A DNA stretch of 64,000 bases from Agapanthus africanus (GCA_030015575.1 JASDDO010000016.1:67143396-67207395), one strand, 5' to 3'; shown: positions 1 through 12,575, numbered from the stretch's first letter. The notes: generated from the sequence alone by a model not told the origin. Numbers and translations: made by a program.

Positions 1-1337
1 GATCCGAATCAACGCAGTCCCATCAATTGATCACACCACAAAGAACGAAAATATACTGATGTACGTATATGCCATCCGCATTCGCCACTGGGTCCCGTCA
101 TTACCCGTTAGGTTAGCTAACTAACGACAGAGCGGGGACTGGACTAGCGCGGATGTAAAACATATACAACATCTACTAATATATATACCAATATATTATA
201 TTCGCTCAAGGCGTGATAAAATGCAACATCACAGAAATGTACAGCATCACAGAACAATACAGATATCTGGGATCCCCGGGATTCACAGAGCCGCTGCTGA
301 AACCCGACGTTCCCCTGGTCGTATGGATAGCCTGTGCAATGAAAATCCTAGACCCCTACGAGCGCGGCAAGTCACCCGCCAAAACCTGAAGCGAGGCAGC
401 CCCCTCCAGCCCCGTGAATGGACCACCCAGCACTTCATGGAATCCGGTAACTTGGGCACCCCTCCTGGGTCAACCTGTACCCCCTACGAGTGCGGCGAAT
501 AGCCCGCCAATCCTAGAGTGAAGCCCCCTCCGTCTCAATGCCATGAGATGCGGACTTGTTGCCCTCTAGAACCCGGCTATCCGTGCACCCCTCCGCGGGG
601 TAATCCTAGTACAGAAAGTAAAATATACATACAACGGGTACATCGACCGCAACCAGGTCGTGCCCCAAAAGAATAATACAAACAGGCAGTGACGGCAGTC
701 CACATGTCGGACGCTCGCCCCGCAATATCAAATGTACATATAAAAGAAAACTGTACTAGCATTGCATCCAGGCTATCCTCCACGACCGATCCGCAACATC
801 ACAGCATAAACATAGAACATCAACGTGAAAATTACGTTCGCAAATCCGTCTAACTGGGCTATAGCAGTTAGACAGGATTTACCGATCAAGTGATATTCAC
901 GGTCGCAGATATAATGTAAATACTGTGAAATAATGTGTTTAAAATATCCGATCGATCAAATAATTAACAAGTGGGCTCCCAAGCAATACTGTAGCACTCA
1001 CAGAAATTCTGGGCCCAAATTTAATATCCCAAAACCCCCAAAATCAGCCCACAAGCCCACTGGAAAAATTGGACACAGTGAGGACACCAAAGTGCGGCGG
1101 AACCGCGGCCCAAGGGGGGGTTTGGCCGCGGTTCCGCGCTTCAGTCATCGACTGACTGCGTCGAATTTTTACAGATGTCTTAGAATTTCCAGTACATTAG
1201 TTTTATACAACCTGAAAAATTTTTAGAGCTCGGAAAAAATCGACAGAAAACTGATGCACACAAAATGTGGTTTTTAGGATTTTGTTCGATCGGAAATGTA
1301 AAACACATTAGAACAAGCTAGGCAAGGTTAATGGCGT
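1..1337 (-). mobile_element. Copia family B element 1: internal leader (partial)
   Basis: Non-coding internal region just downstream of the primer-binding site of a minus-strand Ty1/copia element whose remainder lies left of the window. Positions 1-930 closely match 60402-61345 (same strand) and are the reverse complement of about 23950-24850 inside the intact family B element. The short reading frames here have no recognisable domain. I see no gag. Confidence 0.8.
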
Positions 1338-1350
1338 GGCTCTGATACCA
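1338..1350 (-). other. Primer-binding site, initiator tRNA-Met type
   Basis: Read on the minus strand this is TGGTATCAGAGCC, the classic plant retrotransposon complement to the 3' end of initiator tRNA-Met. It directly abuts the LTR at 1351, which fixes that LTR as the element's 5' LTR and the element as minus-strand. Confidence 0.9.
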
Positions 1351-3579
1351 TGTTGCGCCACGGCAGCGCCCCGGCCGTCTATCCGAGGCCAAAATGCGGA
1401 ATCAAAATTTTCCTTACTTGGAAACTGGCGCTACCGCGGACAATGAAAACCCGGATCGTAACCATTAACCTAATGCTAGCTAACAAGAGATGGGAAGAGA
1501 AGTATACCGAGTGATCTGAGTCCTCCGGTCTTCTCGTCATCGTCCTAATCTCCCGTGGAAAGTCTAGTCTTCATATCGTCGCCTCCTCGCCGGAAGGGCA
1601 CCACATCGCCTGTGTCTTTTACGGGCTCCCACCTCAATACCGAGGAAACTCGGGCGCGAAGTAGGCTAGCCGACGCGTCCAAGATTTGCTGTAGAATGTG
1701 TAGTGTAGAGCCTATGTCTCATTTGGGGTTTGTTTCCTTTGAAGATGATGGAGGAATCAAAATTAGAAAAATGGTGCTTGCATTTTTCTAGCATGAAAAT
1801 GAGATCAAGAATGAAACTCTCAAGAATGAAAACCTCTTCTTCTCTTTTCTCAAAATGAAACCATATATTGTAAGAATGGAGGAGGAAAGAATATATGAAA
1901 CATAACAAGAAGGGAGGTGAGTGTAGGAGAAAAGAATGGGTGACCACAACCAAACATCATCATAACAAAACTCACATCAACTCCAAATCAACCCTAATCA
2001 CCATTAATGCAAAAGGTTGATGTAAAGAGAATCATATGATGGTTGAAAAGAAAAGATGCCATCATAATTAATACATTTGCAAGAAAATCCTCCACAATGT
2101 GTTATTTGCAAACTTGCAAATAATCCCCTCCATCGGAAAAGTCCGGCCGAGAAAGAACAAAGGAAAACCGGCCGGAACGGAATGCAAACTGGCAACTCCA
2201 GAAAACTGGTCCCGTAATAAATTACAGGAAAATCCCGATACTGTGCATACACACCCGCATCTGTATTCTGACCGGATACAAATGCAATGAGACAAAATCT
2301 ACACTGTACTAAACTAGGACCGGCTTAAACCAAACCCGGCTAGCAAAATCCGTCCGATCCTGATCCGTGCAATACCGCACGTATCTGATCGAACCTTGCC
2401 ATATAACTATACGGCCACTAGTACAAACCGTCCGATCCTGATCCGTGCAATACCACACGTATCTGATCGGACCCTGCCATATCTCCATACGACCTCTACA
2501 GCATTTCGCCCGAAAGCTTGAGTAACTGAAAGTGTGGTGGACTCTAAAGACTCGTCAATACTATGGCTGTGGATTTAACCACTAGTACGTCAGAGGTATA
2601 AGCCAATACGTGACGGGCCACCAGCTATTGACCAAAAGGCACGTCGATGAGCGAACTCATCCTGACACCCTACTGAGCCTGTCAGTGACAATATCCGTAC
2701 AGTCCGGTCCGTTCGTCTATGAGTATCGCATGGCGGGCCTAGGGGTTGGTAAAAGTCAGACCCCCAAAAGCGGTACAAGTCGTGTCGGAGTGTAGCCCAG
2801 AACACCCTGAGATACTACTGGAATACCTACCAGTAAATCTCCTGCCTCGGCCGATGGCTTTGTGTAATGGCTCTCCTAGACACAGCGCGACCTCAACCCC
2901 AATACCGGGAGAGTCGAACCCCTGCAGATCCGCTCACTGCCTCCATGTGGCTCGGGACTGTACCCAACTAAAACCTGTTTGCACGACTCCTTTGAGCCGT
3001 GGTAGGGTAGTAATCAAAGCACAGTGGGAACTCACACAAGACAAATGACGATCTCAGGTCGATGAACTAACCTGTACACATGTCACCAGGGAACTGCTAT
3101 CTGACATCTGGTATAAGACCAACTAGCAGGTTCCCGGCGAGTCATGTCCGGTGTACTCATAACCCATTGAGCACCTGTATACATCTTAGGTGAACCAACT
3201 GATACCAGTGGCTTGTGAGACCAGCCACCGCCCCTCGTCGGGGTCTCGACTGTATACACTAGTCTACTTATAGAGTATCGATGCCCTGTCTCGAAACTCC
3301 TACGACTAGGGACCTTTTAAGGATGTGCTTATAGACTACCAACTCCCACGTATATGATCGCCATCATACTGCTGGTAGTCAAGCAAGAATCCTAGGGGCT
3401 CTATCAACGTGTAATAGCGACATGTCAGGTCACCTAAAGCAGTACACGATGATAAAGATAAACCAGATAGCATACTATCATCTCGAGTAAGACTGTCATA
3501 CCGAGATAGGTCCTCCCTCAATCATTGCAATCACGTGCCTGTGATCCAATAATTGACTCTGAGGGCACTATCTCCAACA
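1351..3579 (-). repeat. 5' LTR of copia family B element 1
   Basis: A 2229-bp LTR. On the minus strand it starts TGTTGGAGATAGTGCCC at 3579, as in the LTRs at 21399 and 28865, and ends ...GCAACA at 1351 beside the primer site. It is clearly diverged from the copies at 21399 and 28865. It contains a 78-bp tandem duplication (2351-2500) not seen in the other copies. Short frames inside it are chance. The 5 bases after it, gtata (3580-3584), are the expected target-duplication copy; the partner is outside the window. Confidence 0.85.
2351..2500. repeat. 78-bp tandem duplication inside the LTR
   Basis: Two adjacent copies starting at 2351 and 2429 share the core cgtccgatcctgatccgtgc and the downstream tatctgatcg...tgccatat. 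The copia LTR at 61346-63017 has one copy (about 61870-61940), so this is a local duplication in this lineage. Confidence 0.8.
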
Positions 3580-4623
3580 GTATAATCATCTAACCTAGTC
3601 GTTAAAACTATAAGTTAGTTTGTTAGTTTTTGTTTAGCAAAGATCCTTCATGGTTAGTCTATGTTTCCTTATGAGAAAAATTCGATTTTTACTTATTCCG
3701 CCTCCCCGAAAGTACCAGGGTGGGTAACATAGACTTACACTAATGCCGATGACCCTGACTTGTTGTCCCGACGGACATATCTTGTTATCTATTCAAACAA
3801 AACTTGTACCTACTTGATCCTGTGTTGGCATTAGCTTCATATTTATCAATACCTGACCTGAACACATAACCTTGGGGGTAAGGGGAAATCAAGAATGTAA
3901 CCGAACGTAACTCAAAGGGCTATTATATTGTTACTGTGGTCCCGTGGGGAATGAACGGGGCATAGACTGATAGTCTAGAATATATTGTTACAGTGGTCCC
4001 GTAGGGAATGAACAGGGCATAGTCTAATGGGTTATGATGAGAATTATATTAATTGATTTCGAAAACTTTAGATTAGATAACCTAGAATCCAGATATAGGC
4101 TGCACACCACATGTACATACCCTCACAGTTTCATTTCCGTGTTTACTTTCTATATTCATGTCATCGTTTATATTAATGCCTGCATATCTCATGTATCCTG
4201 TTCATTTATTATTGTTGATATTATGACGCACTGACGTCTGGGTTTTGCATGGCCCAGATCCTCTGTCTTTGTCGCGGGCTGACCAGGAGTAATTTAAGCC
4301 GACAGGCCAAGCAGTGAGGATCCTGTTAGTATCTAGTTAGTTTAGTTTTATTTCCGCACTTTCAATTTCTGATGTGAGCCCGTATTTGGGACGTATTTTC
4401 CAGATGTCTTTGTTTATTTGATTTATTGCTTCCGCATATTATTTCTTGACTCGTTTATTCTGGTATATGGACATGTACTAGATAGTTTATTTTATTTCTA
4501 CTGTTCTTGATATCTTATAGACAGCCGTAATATGACTGTGGAGTGATATTTCCTAGCCACAGGTAGTATGGTTGGCTCTGTCACGTGCCGATCTTAGCGC
4601 ACTGTGGAAAGCGGGGCGCGACA
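3580..4623 (+). repeat. Ty3/gypsy LTR fragment (plus orientation)
   Basis: Diverged homologue of the reverse complement of the gypsy LTR at 13933-14930. Shared landmarks are tgttggcattag near 3825, the block ending cataaccttgggggtaagg near 3870, the repeated cagtggtcccgtagggaatg motif, and the end block from about 4525 (ccacaggtagtatggttggc) to gcggggcgcgaca at 4623. No primer site follows 4623, so this is a solo or truncated LTR. Its left end appears cut by the copia insertion at 3579. The same 5 bases, gtata, lie at 3580-3584 and 4624-4628; whether this is one real target duplication is unclear. Confidence 0.7.
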
Positions 4624-4790
4624 GTATAAATGCGTGTATTTGTGCCTTGATACAAATACGGGTATTCGTATTTTATACGAATACGAGTATATTTATTTTG
4701 ATACAAATACGGGTATATGTATTTATAGCATATACTTGTATTAGTATATGTGTATATATGTATGTGTGCGTGTGTGTGTGTACAATGAGG
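4624..4790. repeat. AT-rich degenerate repeats and TG microsatellite
   Basis: The phrase gatacaaatacgggtat occurs twice (about 4648 and 4700) with further tatac/gtata variations, then a short alternating TG run near 4760-4780. No coding signal. Confidence 0.6.
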
Positions 4791-5640
4791 TGGTCTCTCT
4801 TCTCTTCTTGTTAATATGAGAAGGTCCCCAAAAAATTACTCAAGAAAGAAATAACCTCGGGATCAAAATGTGCGCTAATACAAACACAGAACAGAGATTG
4901 GCTGAGCCATCTGCGAATAGTTGATCCCAAACCATGAATTCCCCAACAACCGCGATGGGTATGGAGAAGACTCGAACAACCTAAACTACTGGTCTGGGTG
5001 CCCGGACCTCGAGAGATTCAAACCATGATGAAGATCCCAAAAAAGGAGGTGGAAGCGGGCAATCATTCTCGAGAGGGTGCGGCACTGCTTTGCTAGATCA
5101 CGGCCCACAATCAGGCATAGTATGTAGCTCATAAGCCCGAATCTCCACCTTTCGGGGTTGTTTCGGACATCAAATGTGTTTGAAACAATAAGGAGGAAGA
5201 CGAAAAGGGTCAAGTCTCTATTTCTAAATGCCAACATAGTGAGGGATCATCGATCTCTTCTAACATTAAGAAAGACGAAATGGAGACGAACATGGCTTTC
5301 ACCATCCCTGCGAGCTTCCACGAAGACGAAAATTAGCACAACTACCTTTCTGATAATTCTGAGGGTGAAGAGACCAGCTCTATGATACCTTTGGTCGATC
5401 AGGCTTCGACGTCTGAGGTGATGCCATTTAAAAGGACATGAAGATAGACGGCGAAGCACTTCAAACCATTTTGCATCATACCATTTCTGGATGGGAAGCC
5501 GGAAGATAAAATCCCAGTCTCCAATGGAGCTATGGTGAATCTCTTCCCATTATGATGCTGAAAAAACCGAACAAGGCTAGGGCTGATTTAATACCGACAG
5601 ATATGATCATCACGGGCTTTAGCTGGTAATCTTCCTGGAA
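4791..5640. other. Unassigned sequence
   Basis: About 850 bases with normal composition and only short frames (up to 83 codons) that show no domain I recognise. It could be worn transposon sequence or old intergenic DNA. I see no gene, RNA or repeat structure. Confidence 0.4.
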
Positions 5641-7054
5641 AGTGTAATGACCACGTCATTTTAAAAGAAAATAAATAATAATATAATGATATATTTTGCT
5701 TAAATTCTTTTCATCGTCTTATTTTTGAGAATATTTAAGGAAAATTTTTGTTTTTAAAAAAAGGAAATTTATTTTGATAAAAGAAAACTTTAAATTAAAG
5801 AAAATAGGTGATTTATATTTTTGAATCGTAGAGAGAGTTTTTAGAAATTTATTTGGTGTTTTCTGAATTAAAATGGATTTTCTAAAATTATTTTAATGGA
5901 AAAATGAGTTAAAAATCGATTTTTAAATAATTTTTGTGCTGGCGCGTGAGGTCTCCAGCTGCCGTTTAACCGCGACGCGACACCTGTCGGGATGCATGGC
6001 GAATGCAGCGTGTAGCCGCGTGGAGTTTTTGAGAGGCAAAATTGTAATTTTGATTTAATTCTTACTCTATAAATACACCCCTACCCATCTTAATCATTTA
6101 ACCATTCAAATGAAATGATAAATACTTGAAACAATTACCAAAAATTCCGGAGCCAAAGTTTTACAACATATCATAAAATTTAGAGCATTTGAGTTTACGG
6201 TTTGAGAAAAAAATATTCGGCAAGTCAACAGTTGTTATACCGGCTTGTATTTCGTTTCGGTAAGTTTATCTTAACCCGATTATCTCCGATACTATTTTGA
6301 CGCATCCTTGATACCAAGATTACCATGATACTGCTATTATTAACATGCTATGATAGTTAGAAGTCATGGTTTATATCGGATATAATTAGAATCGGTTTAG
6401 ATTATATCGGTATCGGGGAAAATGCTTTTCGGCTAAAATTACTTTTTATAGTCTTGATGCTAATCAAGTAATTTTCTTGTTACCAATTACTCATGTTTAT
6501 CATCATGATAGTTTAAGAATTAATTCTATATCTGAACTATTTCAGTTTTAACTGATATCGGACGAAACATCGTCCGAAAAACCTAGTTAGAATAGAAAGT
6601 ATATATTGTGATATCTTGATTCAATCCACGATACTGGTTATTATAATCATATCATGCTTTCATACCATGGCACATAGTTCATGTTAGATGGTTAAATATT
6701 CGAGGAGATATGCTATTAAACCTAAATTTGCACACTTAATCTTGAATAACATACTAGATCAAATCCATGCTTATTATATTAATTGCATGTGCTCTTTAAT
6801 TGCATCATATATTGTTATGTATTGGTTGAACACTAGAGCCATAAATATCGGTAAGACATATGCTATTATATGGTTTGAAGCAAGCTAAGTAAGACGTTGG
6901 AATGAGGTATATACATAATATATCTCTTGATCCACGTTATTACTTCGAGACTTTCCATATGATGTTCCGATATTATGAACGGAATGATCTTGATGATACA
7001 CCCCTAGGTCATGAATTTGCATTTGCATTGCATTGCACTACATTGCATCATTGG
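5641..7054 (+). repeat. Possible LTR, cut by the CACTA insertion
   Basis: Starts TGTAATGACCACGTCATTTT at about 5645, very AT-rich, with a good TATA box (tataaata, 6068-6075) about 420 bases in. That layout fits an LTR promoter. No partner LTR, primer site or tract is visible because the CACTA terminus begins at 7055. The reading frame at 6688-6888 looks like chance. This is an inference from layout only. Confidence 0.35.
6068..6075 (+). promoter_or_regulatory. TATA box candidate
   Basis: tataaata followed by a C-rich leader (cacccctaccc). It is the most promoter-like site in the 5.6-7.0 kb stretch and would be the U3/R promoter if that stretch is an LTR. Confidence 0.4.
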
Positions 7055-7069
7055 CACTACTACAAATAA

Positions 7070-7626
7070 GGGTTGTCCCTACGGATTTATCCGTAGGAGC
7101 AAACCACTGACTCTACGGATATATCCGTAGGGGCAAGGAAATACCCTGTAGGTACAAACGCCGTAGGTGCAAGTCACAGCCTTGAACATGCCCCTACAGT
7201 CAAAAACTTGCCATTACAGAGTAATGTGTAGGTCCAGTTGTCCCTACGGATTACGCCGTAGGGACAAAAAATTTATTTATTTTATGATTGCATAAAATAA
7301 ATTAGGTGTCCCTACGGACTAATTCGTAGGGCCAAGTATTTGCCCCTACGGATAAATGCGTAGGTATACATCCGTAGGGATAAAATATCATGTATCCTGA
7401 TATTTTGTCCCTACGGATGCCTCTGTAGGGGCATTTCTTTGCCCCTACGGATATATACGTAGGGGCAAGCGTAACCCCTAATACTGACATCATAGGGGCA
7501 AAATATCATGTATCCTGATATTTTGCCCCTACGGATAAATCTGTAGGCATATTTTTGGACCCTACGGTTAAATCCGTAGGGGCAATGGTCGGCCCTACGG
7601 TTAAATCCGTAGGTACATATTATCAA
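7070..7626. repeat. CACTA subterminal repeat field
   Basis: At least ten short palindromic units of the form cctacgga-N3to6-tccgtagg occur, for example near 7078, 7112, 7240, 7312, 7342, 7413, 7441, 7525, 7558 and 7588. Many carry the flank ggggcaa. A 21-base hairpin block around aaatatcatgtatcctgat occurs twice (about 7383 and 7500). Such arrays bind the transposon's regulatory protein (TNPA in En/Spm). The frames on the minus strand here only reflect the repeats. Confidence 0.8.
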
Positions 7627-7880
7627 GTTTTTTTTAAAAAGGGCTGCTTATTTTTTTCTCGCCCTGTGCACAATAATATTAAAATTAATCATCACGCAAA
7701 ACATATATCGCAGTATTCATAATCACATCTCATGTATAATATACAAAAGAAATCAACAAGCAGAATATGATATCAATATAAGCACGCAAACACCACCAAT
7801 ATCAATATCGTCCAAAATGTAGTACAATATGTATCATATAAACAAATACATGTTTAAAATATAAGAATCAAAAAGCTACC
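7627..7880. other. CACTA 3' untranslated region
   Basis: AT-rich sequence between the subterminal repeats and the ORF1 stop codon. No further feature is visible. Confidence 0.5.
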
Positions 7881-10320
7881 CTATCTCGGTCCAGCTCCAC
7901 CTCTGATAAACGCCAGAATCTGGCCCGCCTGCTCCTCGGATAGATCCTGAGTCAATAAATCATGCAATGCGGAGCGTGCAGGAGTCTGAGCGGGCTGTGG
8001 AGCTGTAGGAGTGGTCTGCGCAGCCGCCGTCGAGGTAGTGGCTTGCGGAGCCGCAGCTGCGGGAGTCTGAGCGAGCAGTGGAGCTATAGGAGCTGTCTGC
8101 GGAACCGCAGCCGAAGGAGATGCATGTGGAGGCTCGGCCGATGTACCCTGTCGCATCTGGACCTACGTGTGTAATAAGCGAGTAAGAACTGTGTATTATT
8201 CGAATTCGTATCATTATCAAGTTATTTTGAAACCCCAATCTATGAATACTTAGGGACTTAAGCCTCGTTTAGATATCTAGTTTGGAAAACCGTAGTTTAT
8301 TTTAATTAGATATGTATGTATGATTAATCAAAGCTAAGTCTACAACCAAATAAGCTCAGGCTACGTACTAATATTGGATATGTTGCTATCTATAATATGA
8401 CATAATATTTTACTATTAAGTAGTATACATACCAGCATCTCCTTCAACTCCTGAACGGTGGCCTTCAAGCTCTTCAGTTCCTGCTGGAAACGTCGCTCAC
8501 CGGAGATGGAGGAAGTAACCGCCGGGGTGGAGTCCAACCTCCTATGGGCCCTGCTAGGGCCCAGTCTCCGACCTCTCTCCCAACCTCCGTGGTGCCCTTC
8601 TTGTGTGGCGTCCAGGACTGGGGTTAGCAGCATTGGATCGTTCTGTCAAGTAAAATCGATCTCCAATGCCTTGGCCTGCTCAACCACCCGCTCCAACACC
8701 CACATTAACCAGTAAAATATAAGTATATCATTTAAATTTGATCCTTTCAAAACTAAAATTTCAAATAGGGGTTGAATAAATATTAGCACTTATGCAATAC
8801 TTCTAGGTAACGATGTCGGGGTATCGAAGCTCGCCCGTGGTGGGATCTGTCGAGGTGCCGTGGACGGCAAGATATGCGGACAGCACGCTCGGTGTACCAC
8901 CTTGCGCCAGGGTCTGAGCTCTCTGCAATATTAGAAAATAACTCTTAATATTAGATATATTAGAAAATAACTCTTAATATTGCATTATATCACAAAGGCC
9001 GGTCTATTGTAATTTACCGATAACTCCATATCACGAGTAAAATTCCTCGAGCCACCTCTAAAGTAGGGCGACCCCTCTTCGCCGACTTTTTATTCTCTAT
9101 ATTTTGAGCGGCATGTTTCTGCCCAACACATTCACATTTAGTTTTCTAATTAAGGAACACAAAAAAATAAATTATATACCAAATAATGAATTACATTTAA
9201 AATACATACCTGTTTGCGTTGAGAGTCGAAATATTCGCACAATAGAGGCCATGTGTCAACGTCGACTCTCGCAAAGGCTAGAGTAGATAAGAGGGCCGCT
9301 CTCTCTGCCTCGGGGGTCGCCATCCACAGGGAGTAGCAGTCGGCCTTCAGCTCATTCCTGTTGTATCGGACCTTGGTCTGCATGTTCTTCATCAGGCCAT
9401 TGTACAGAGCATGAAGATCGAGCACCCTCTCAGGGTGATCAGGGTCGGGACAGGCTGAAAATCGTAATCTAACTGAAAATACAAAAAAAACATTGTTATT
9501 AGATTGCAAGTGTTAATAATAAATATATTGGATAAATCAAATGAAAATATATTAATACCCGAGCCTGATCAAAGAAGAGGGCGAATGAGCGCCGGTGCTA
9601 GTCGCCCCACTCAACGTGAAGTGGATAGTTCTTCACGAGCTGACTCTCATCCCCCATATAACGGCCGAACCTCTCGGCCTGAGCGCCGGTATAGCGATAA
9701 TCAGGGGTAAAAAGGAGGGGGAATGCTGCCTCCCCCTAGCTCTGTCAGGCCTCAGCCAGTGGGACAGATTTGGGCCTCGAGTCCTCCTCTGGGGATGGAG
9801 AGGCCCTGCGTCTGCAAGAAATATCAAGACAATAAATATTAAGACAAAGTTGTATTAAGAAATCAAGGTTAAACGAAAATTGAAGTGTGATATATACCTC
9901 CAGTAACTAAAGCACGAGCCTGGACCCGAGCAGCAGCACAAGCGGGACAATAGTTCCTCCGGTGAGGAACAGCCGGTGTCCCGGATGCGGACGCATCCCC
10001 TCCAACTAGAAAATAAACATTGACGCTAAATTTCCATGAAGTTCATATTTATTCTTTAGAGGATATGTAAAATGAATAAATATTTTATATTTATTCATAC
10101 TAACCTACAGACTGAGCGGAAGGTACGGAAGAAGCAGGAGTGACCCTTGCGTAAGATGTGGATGCACCACCTATAATTAAACAATTAAAAATAGAATATA
10201 TAAGTAATTGCAAAAAGAATGTGTAGATCAATAATATAATATTCTAAATCAATATGCATGCACTATAGGATATATAAACATATCCGCAGGTGCGGTGGTG
10301 TCACCACCTACAGCTAGACA
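7881..10320 (-). pseudogene. CACTA ORF1, Transposase_24 (Ptta/En/Spm) type, 3' exons
   Basis: A run of minus-strand exons separated by short AT-rich introns. From right to left: small P/A/T-rich exons near 10290-10320, 10105-10175 and 9925-10010; an exon near 9560-9810 with YRYTGAQAERFGRYMGDE; one near 9210-9470 with KADCYSLW and DTWPLLCEYFDSQRKQ, typical of Transposase_24; one near 9000-9110 with GSPYFRGGSRNFTRD; one at 8815-8935 (RAQTLAQGGTPSVLSAYLAV); 8361-8700 with ERGRRLGPSR and the coiled QQELKSLKATVQELKEM; and the last exon 7881-8160, rich in A/P/Q/T, ending FIRGGAGPR. The family accompanies TNP2 in CACTA elements; I take it as the regulatory or accessory protein. In-frame stops and at least one likely frameshift mark it as dead. 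Exon edges are approximate. Confidence 0.7.
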
Positions 10321-10340
10321 ATAAAAAAAATGATTATCTA

Positions 10341-10345
10341 AATAA
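10341..10345. other. Target-site duplication of copia A, left copy
   Basis: aataa immediately before the LTR; the same five bases follow the other LTR at 34866-34870. The host sequence rejoins within an ORF1 intron. Confidence 0.85.
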
Positions 10346-12561
10346 TGTTAGTTATATGTATGCCCTAGAGGCCATTACTATACATAGGAGGTATATAGTA
10401 GTGGATGCTTGGACATATATAGGGATGACTTTCTTGCTCGATATGATAGTATGCTATCTGGTTACACTTTACCTTAACGTGTACACTGATTGTCTCTCTG
10501 TTACATGTTGGTAAAGCCCTTAGGATGTGTACTTGACTACCTGGACTATGATACGGATCATACTAGTGGGGACATGGTAGTCCATAAGTACATCCTTCAA
10601 AGTCCCTAGTCGTGGGTGTATCGAGACGGGGCATCGATATACCAGAGTAGACTAGCGTGTAGCTTCTCGACCCATATAGATGGGCGATGGATGATCCCAT
10701 ATCCATTGGTGTTTGACATCTGAGATGATATACGGGTGCTCAGTAGAGACTGGGTACACTGGACGCACTCGCCGAGAACTCCCAGATGGTATTATACCGT
10801 ACGTCAAATGGCAGTTCTCTGGTGACACTGGTACAGGTTAGTCTGTAGACCCGAGATCGTCATAGAGTCTTGTGTGATTCCCACTGTGCTTTGATTTCCA
10901 TCATACCACGTCCAAGAGGGCGTGCAAAAAGGTGGCTTTTGGGTACAGTCCCGAATCATATGGAGGCAATGAGCGATAGGAGGGGTTTCGTCTCTCCCGG
11001 TATAGGGAGTTGATGTTGCTCAGTGCTCGATTGGCTATAACAGGAAGTCCTTGGCCAAGGCAGCTTTAGGGATTTACTGGTAAGTGTTACCGGTAGTTTC
11101 TCGACCCGTTATGAGCCTCATATCGACACGACTTATTGAGTTATTGGGGTCTGACGTTTACCACCCCTAGACGAGATATGCGACATATCAGATGAACAGA
11201 CCGGACTGTACGGTAGTGTTACTCGTTGGATTCACTGGAGTGTGAGCGGGCTTGCTCGTTGATCTTCTGATCGCTCAATACCCGGGTGGCCGTTACGTTT
11301 AGCAGACCGCTTGCGGCTTGTGGGTGTTTGATATGATTATCACCTGCTGCCGGCGTATTGACGAGTCTTTAGAGTCCTACATAGGGGTTTCCTGGATCAA
11401 GCGAAACGAAATAGGAGCGCATATGAGATATGTGTGGGACCGAGGATAATAACAGTATGTGATACTGTATTATATTCTCCCGATTTGTGACATTGATCGG
11501 TTGTATGCGATATAGCCGGGTTATCGGATCAAGTGTTGATTCGATAAGTTGTTACTATTGATATTAGTCGGTTTTATGCGATATGACCGGATCGTTAAAT
11601 CAAGTGTTGATTTAATGATTTAATGTATAATTATATATTTGATATATTACTTTACATTAACTAGTATTGGTTCACTTAAGATTGATTTTCTCACTTGAAA
11701 GTGTACATTGTTTATATGTGATATATGCAAGTGTACATGTTTGTATCATGCTTGATATTACAAACAAGTTGTGTGTATGAGACTTGAACCATATCAAGGT
11801 TGAATTAGGGTTTACTATTTTCCTAAACAAATAACAAAAGAGAGTGACTTTGGTCAAAGTTATCAAGCTTCATGAAGCTTGATGAACATTGACAAAGTCA
11901 ACTCTTTTGTCATTTGTTCAAGATATTAGCTAACCCAACCCTTAACCTTATGCTATGGTTAATTCTCTACATGAGTTAAGCATGAGGGCTTAACTCAACC
12001 ATGGTGCCATGATTAAAAGGATAAGTGTTCATATTATTCTTTTAATGGATATCATTCTTTCTTCTTCTTCATCTTCATCAAGCTTGAAAAAGCTTGCTAG
12101 CTCCAATGGCATCATGAGAAAAAGAGTGAGAAATCCAATTCTAAAGTGAACACACTTCCTATTTATTCATTCTATACTACTTGCCATGTAGTATAGGGTG
12201 TTCTCTTCACAAAGTTTTTGACCAAGTGAAGGAATAGCTTGAGTTTGAGTCTCCCCGACGTAGATCATCTTCGGCCTCGATGTCAATGACCTAGCCCGAT
12301 CATTTGTCCGACGAAACCATTTCTAGAGTCCGGGATCCGATGATCGCAGCGGAGGGACGTCAACACGGAGCTAAAGAAGTGGTGGACTGGATCTACAAAG
12401 GTTGTAATCCCTTTCACTTAGTAGCAAAATCGTTTGCTTGCTTGCTTTTCGCCTTAACATCTAGTTAACGATATATATTAGGGTTTCTCGGCACCCGAAA
12501 AATTTTGTTTGGCATGGTTGATGCCTTGTGGAACCTCTTGAGTGTGCCTAGGAACCCTACA
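10346..12561 (+). repeat. 5' LTR of copia A
   Basis: 2216 bp, TG...CA, ending cctaggaaccctaca directly before the primer site. It matches 32656-34865 over its whole length. No coding content is credible. Confidence 0.92.
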
Positions 12562-12562
12562 G

Positions 12563-12575
12563 TGGTATCAGAGCC
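12563..12575 (+). other. Primer-binding site of copia A
   Basis: TGGTATCAGAGCC one base after the LTR end, complementary to the initiator tRNA-Met 3' end. It gives the element's plus orientation. Confidence 0.92.

Noticed and set aside
5158-5459. Overlapping 70-80 codon frames as a small host gene
   Set aside because: No start context, splice site or domain, and both strands are equally open.
7302-7626. Minus-strand frames rich in P-Y-G-F-N-R-R words as a repeat protein
   Set aside because: They are translations of the CACTA subterminal palindromes; all frames look alike.
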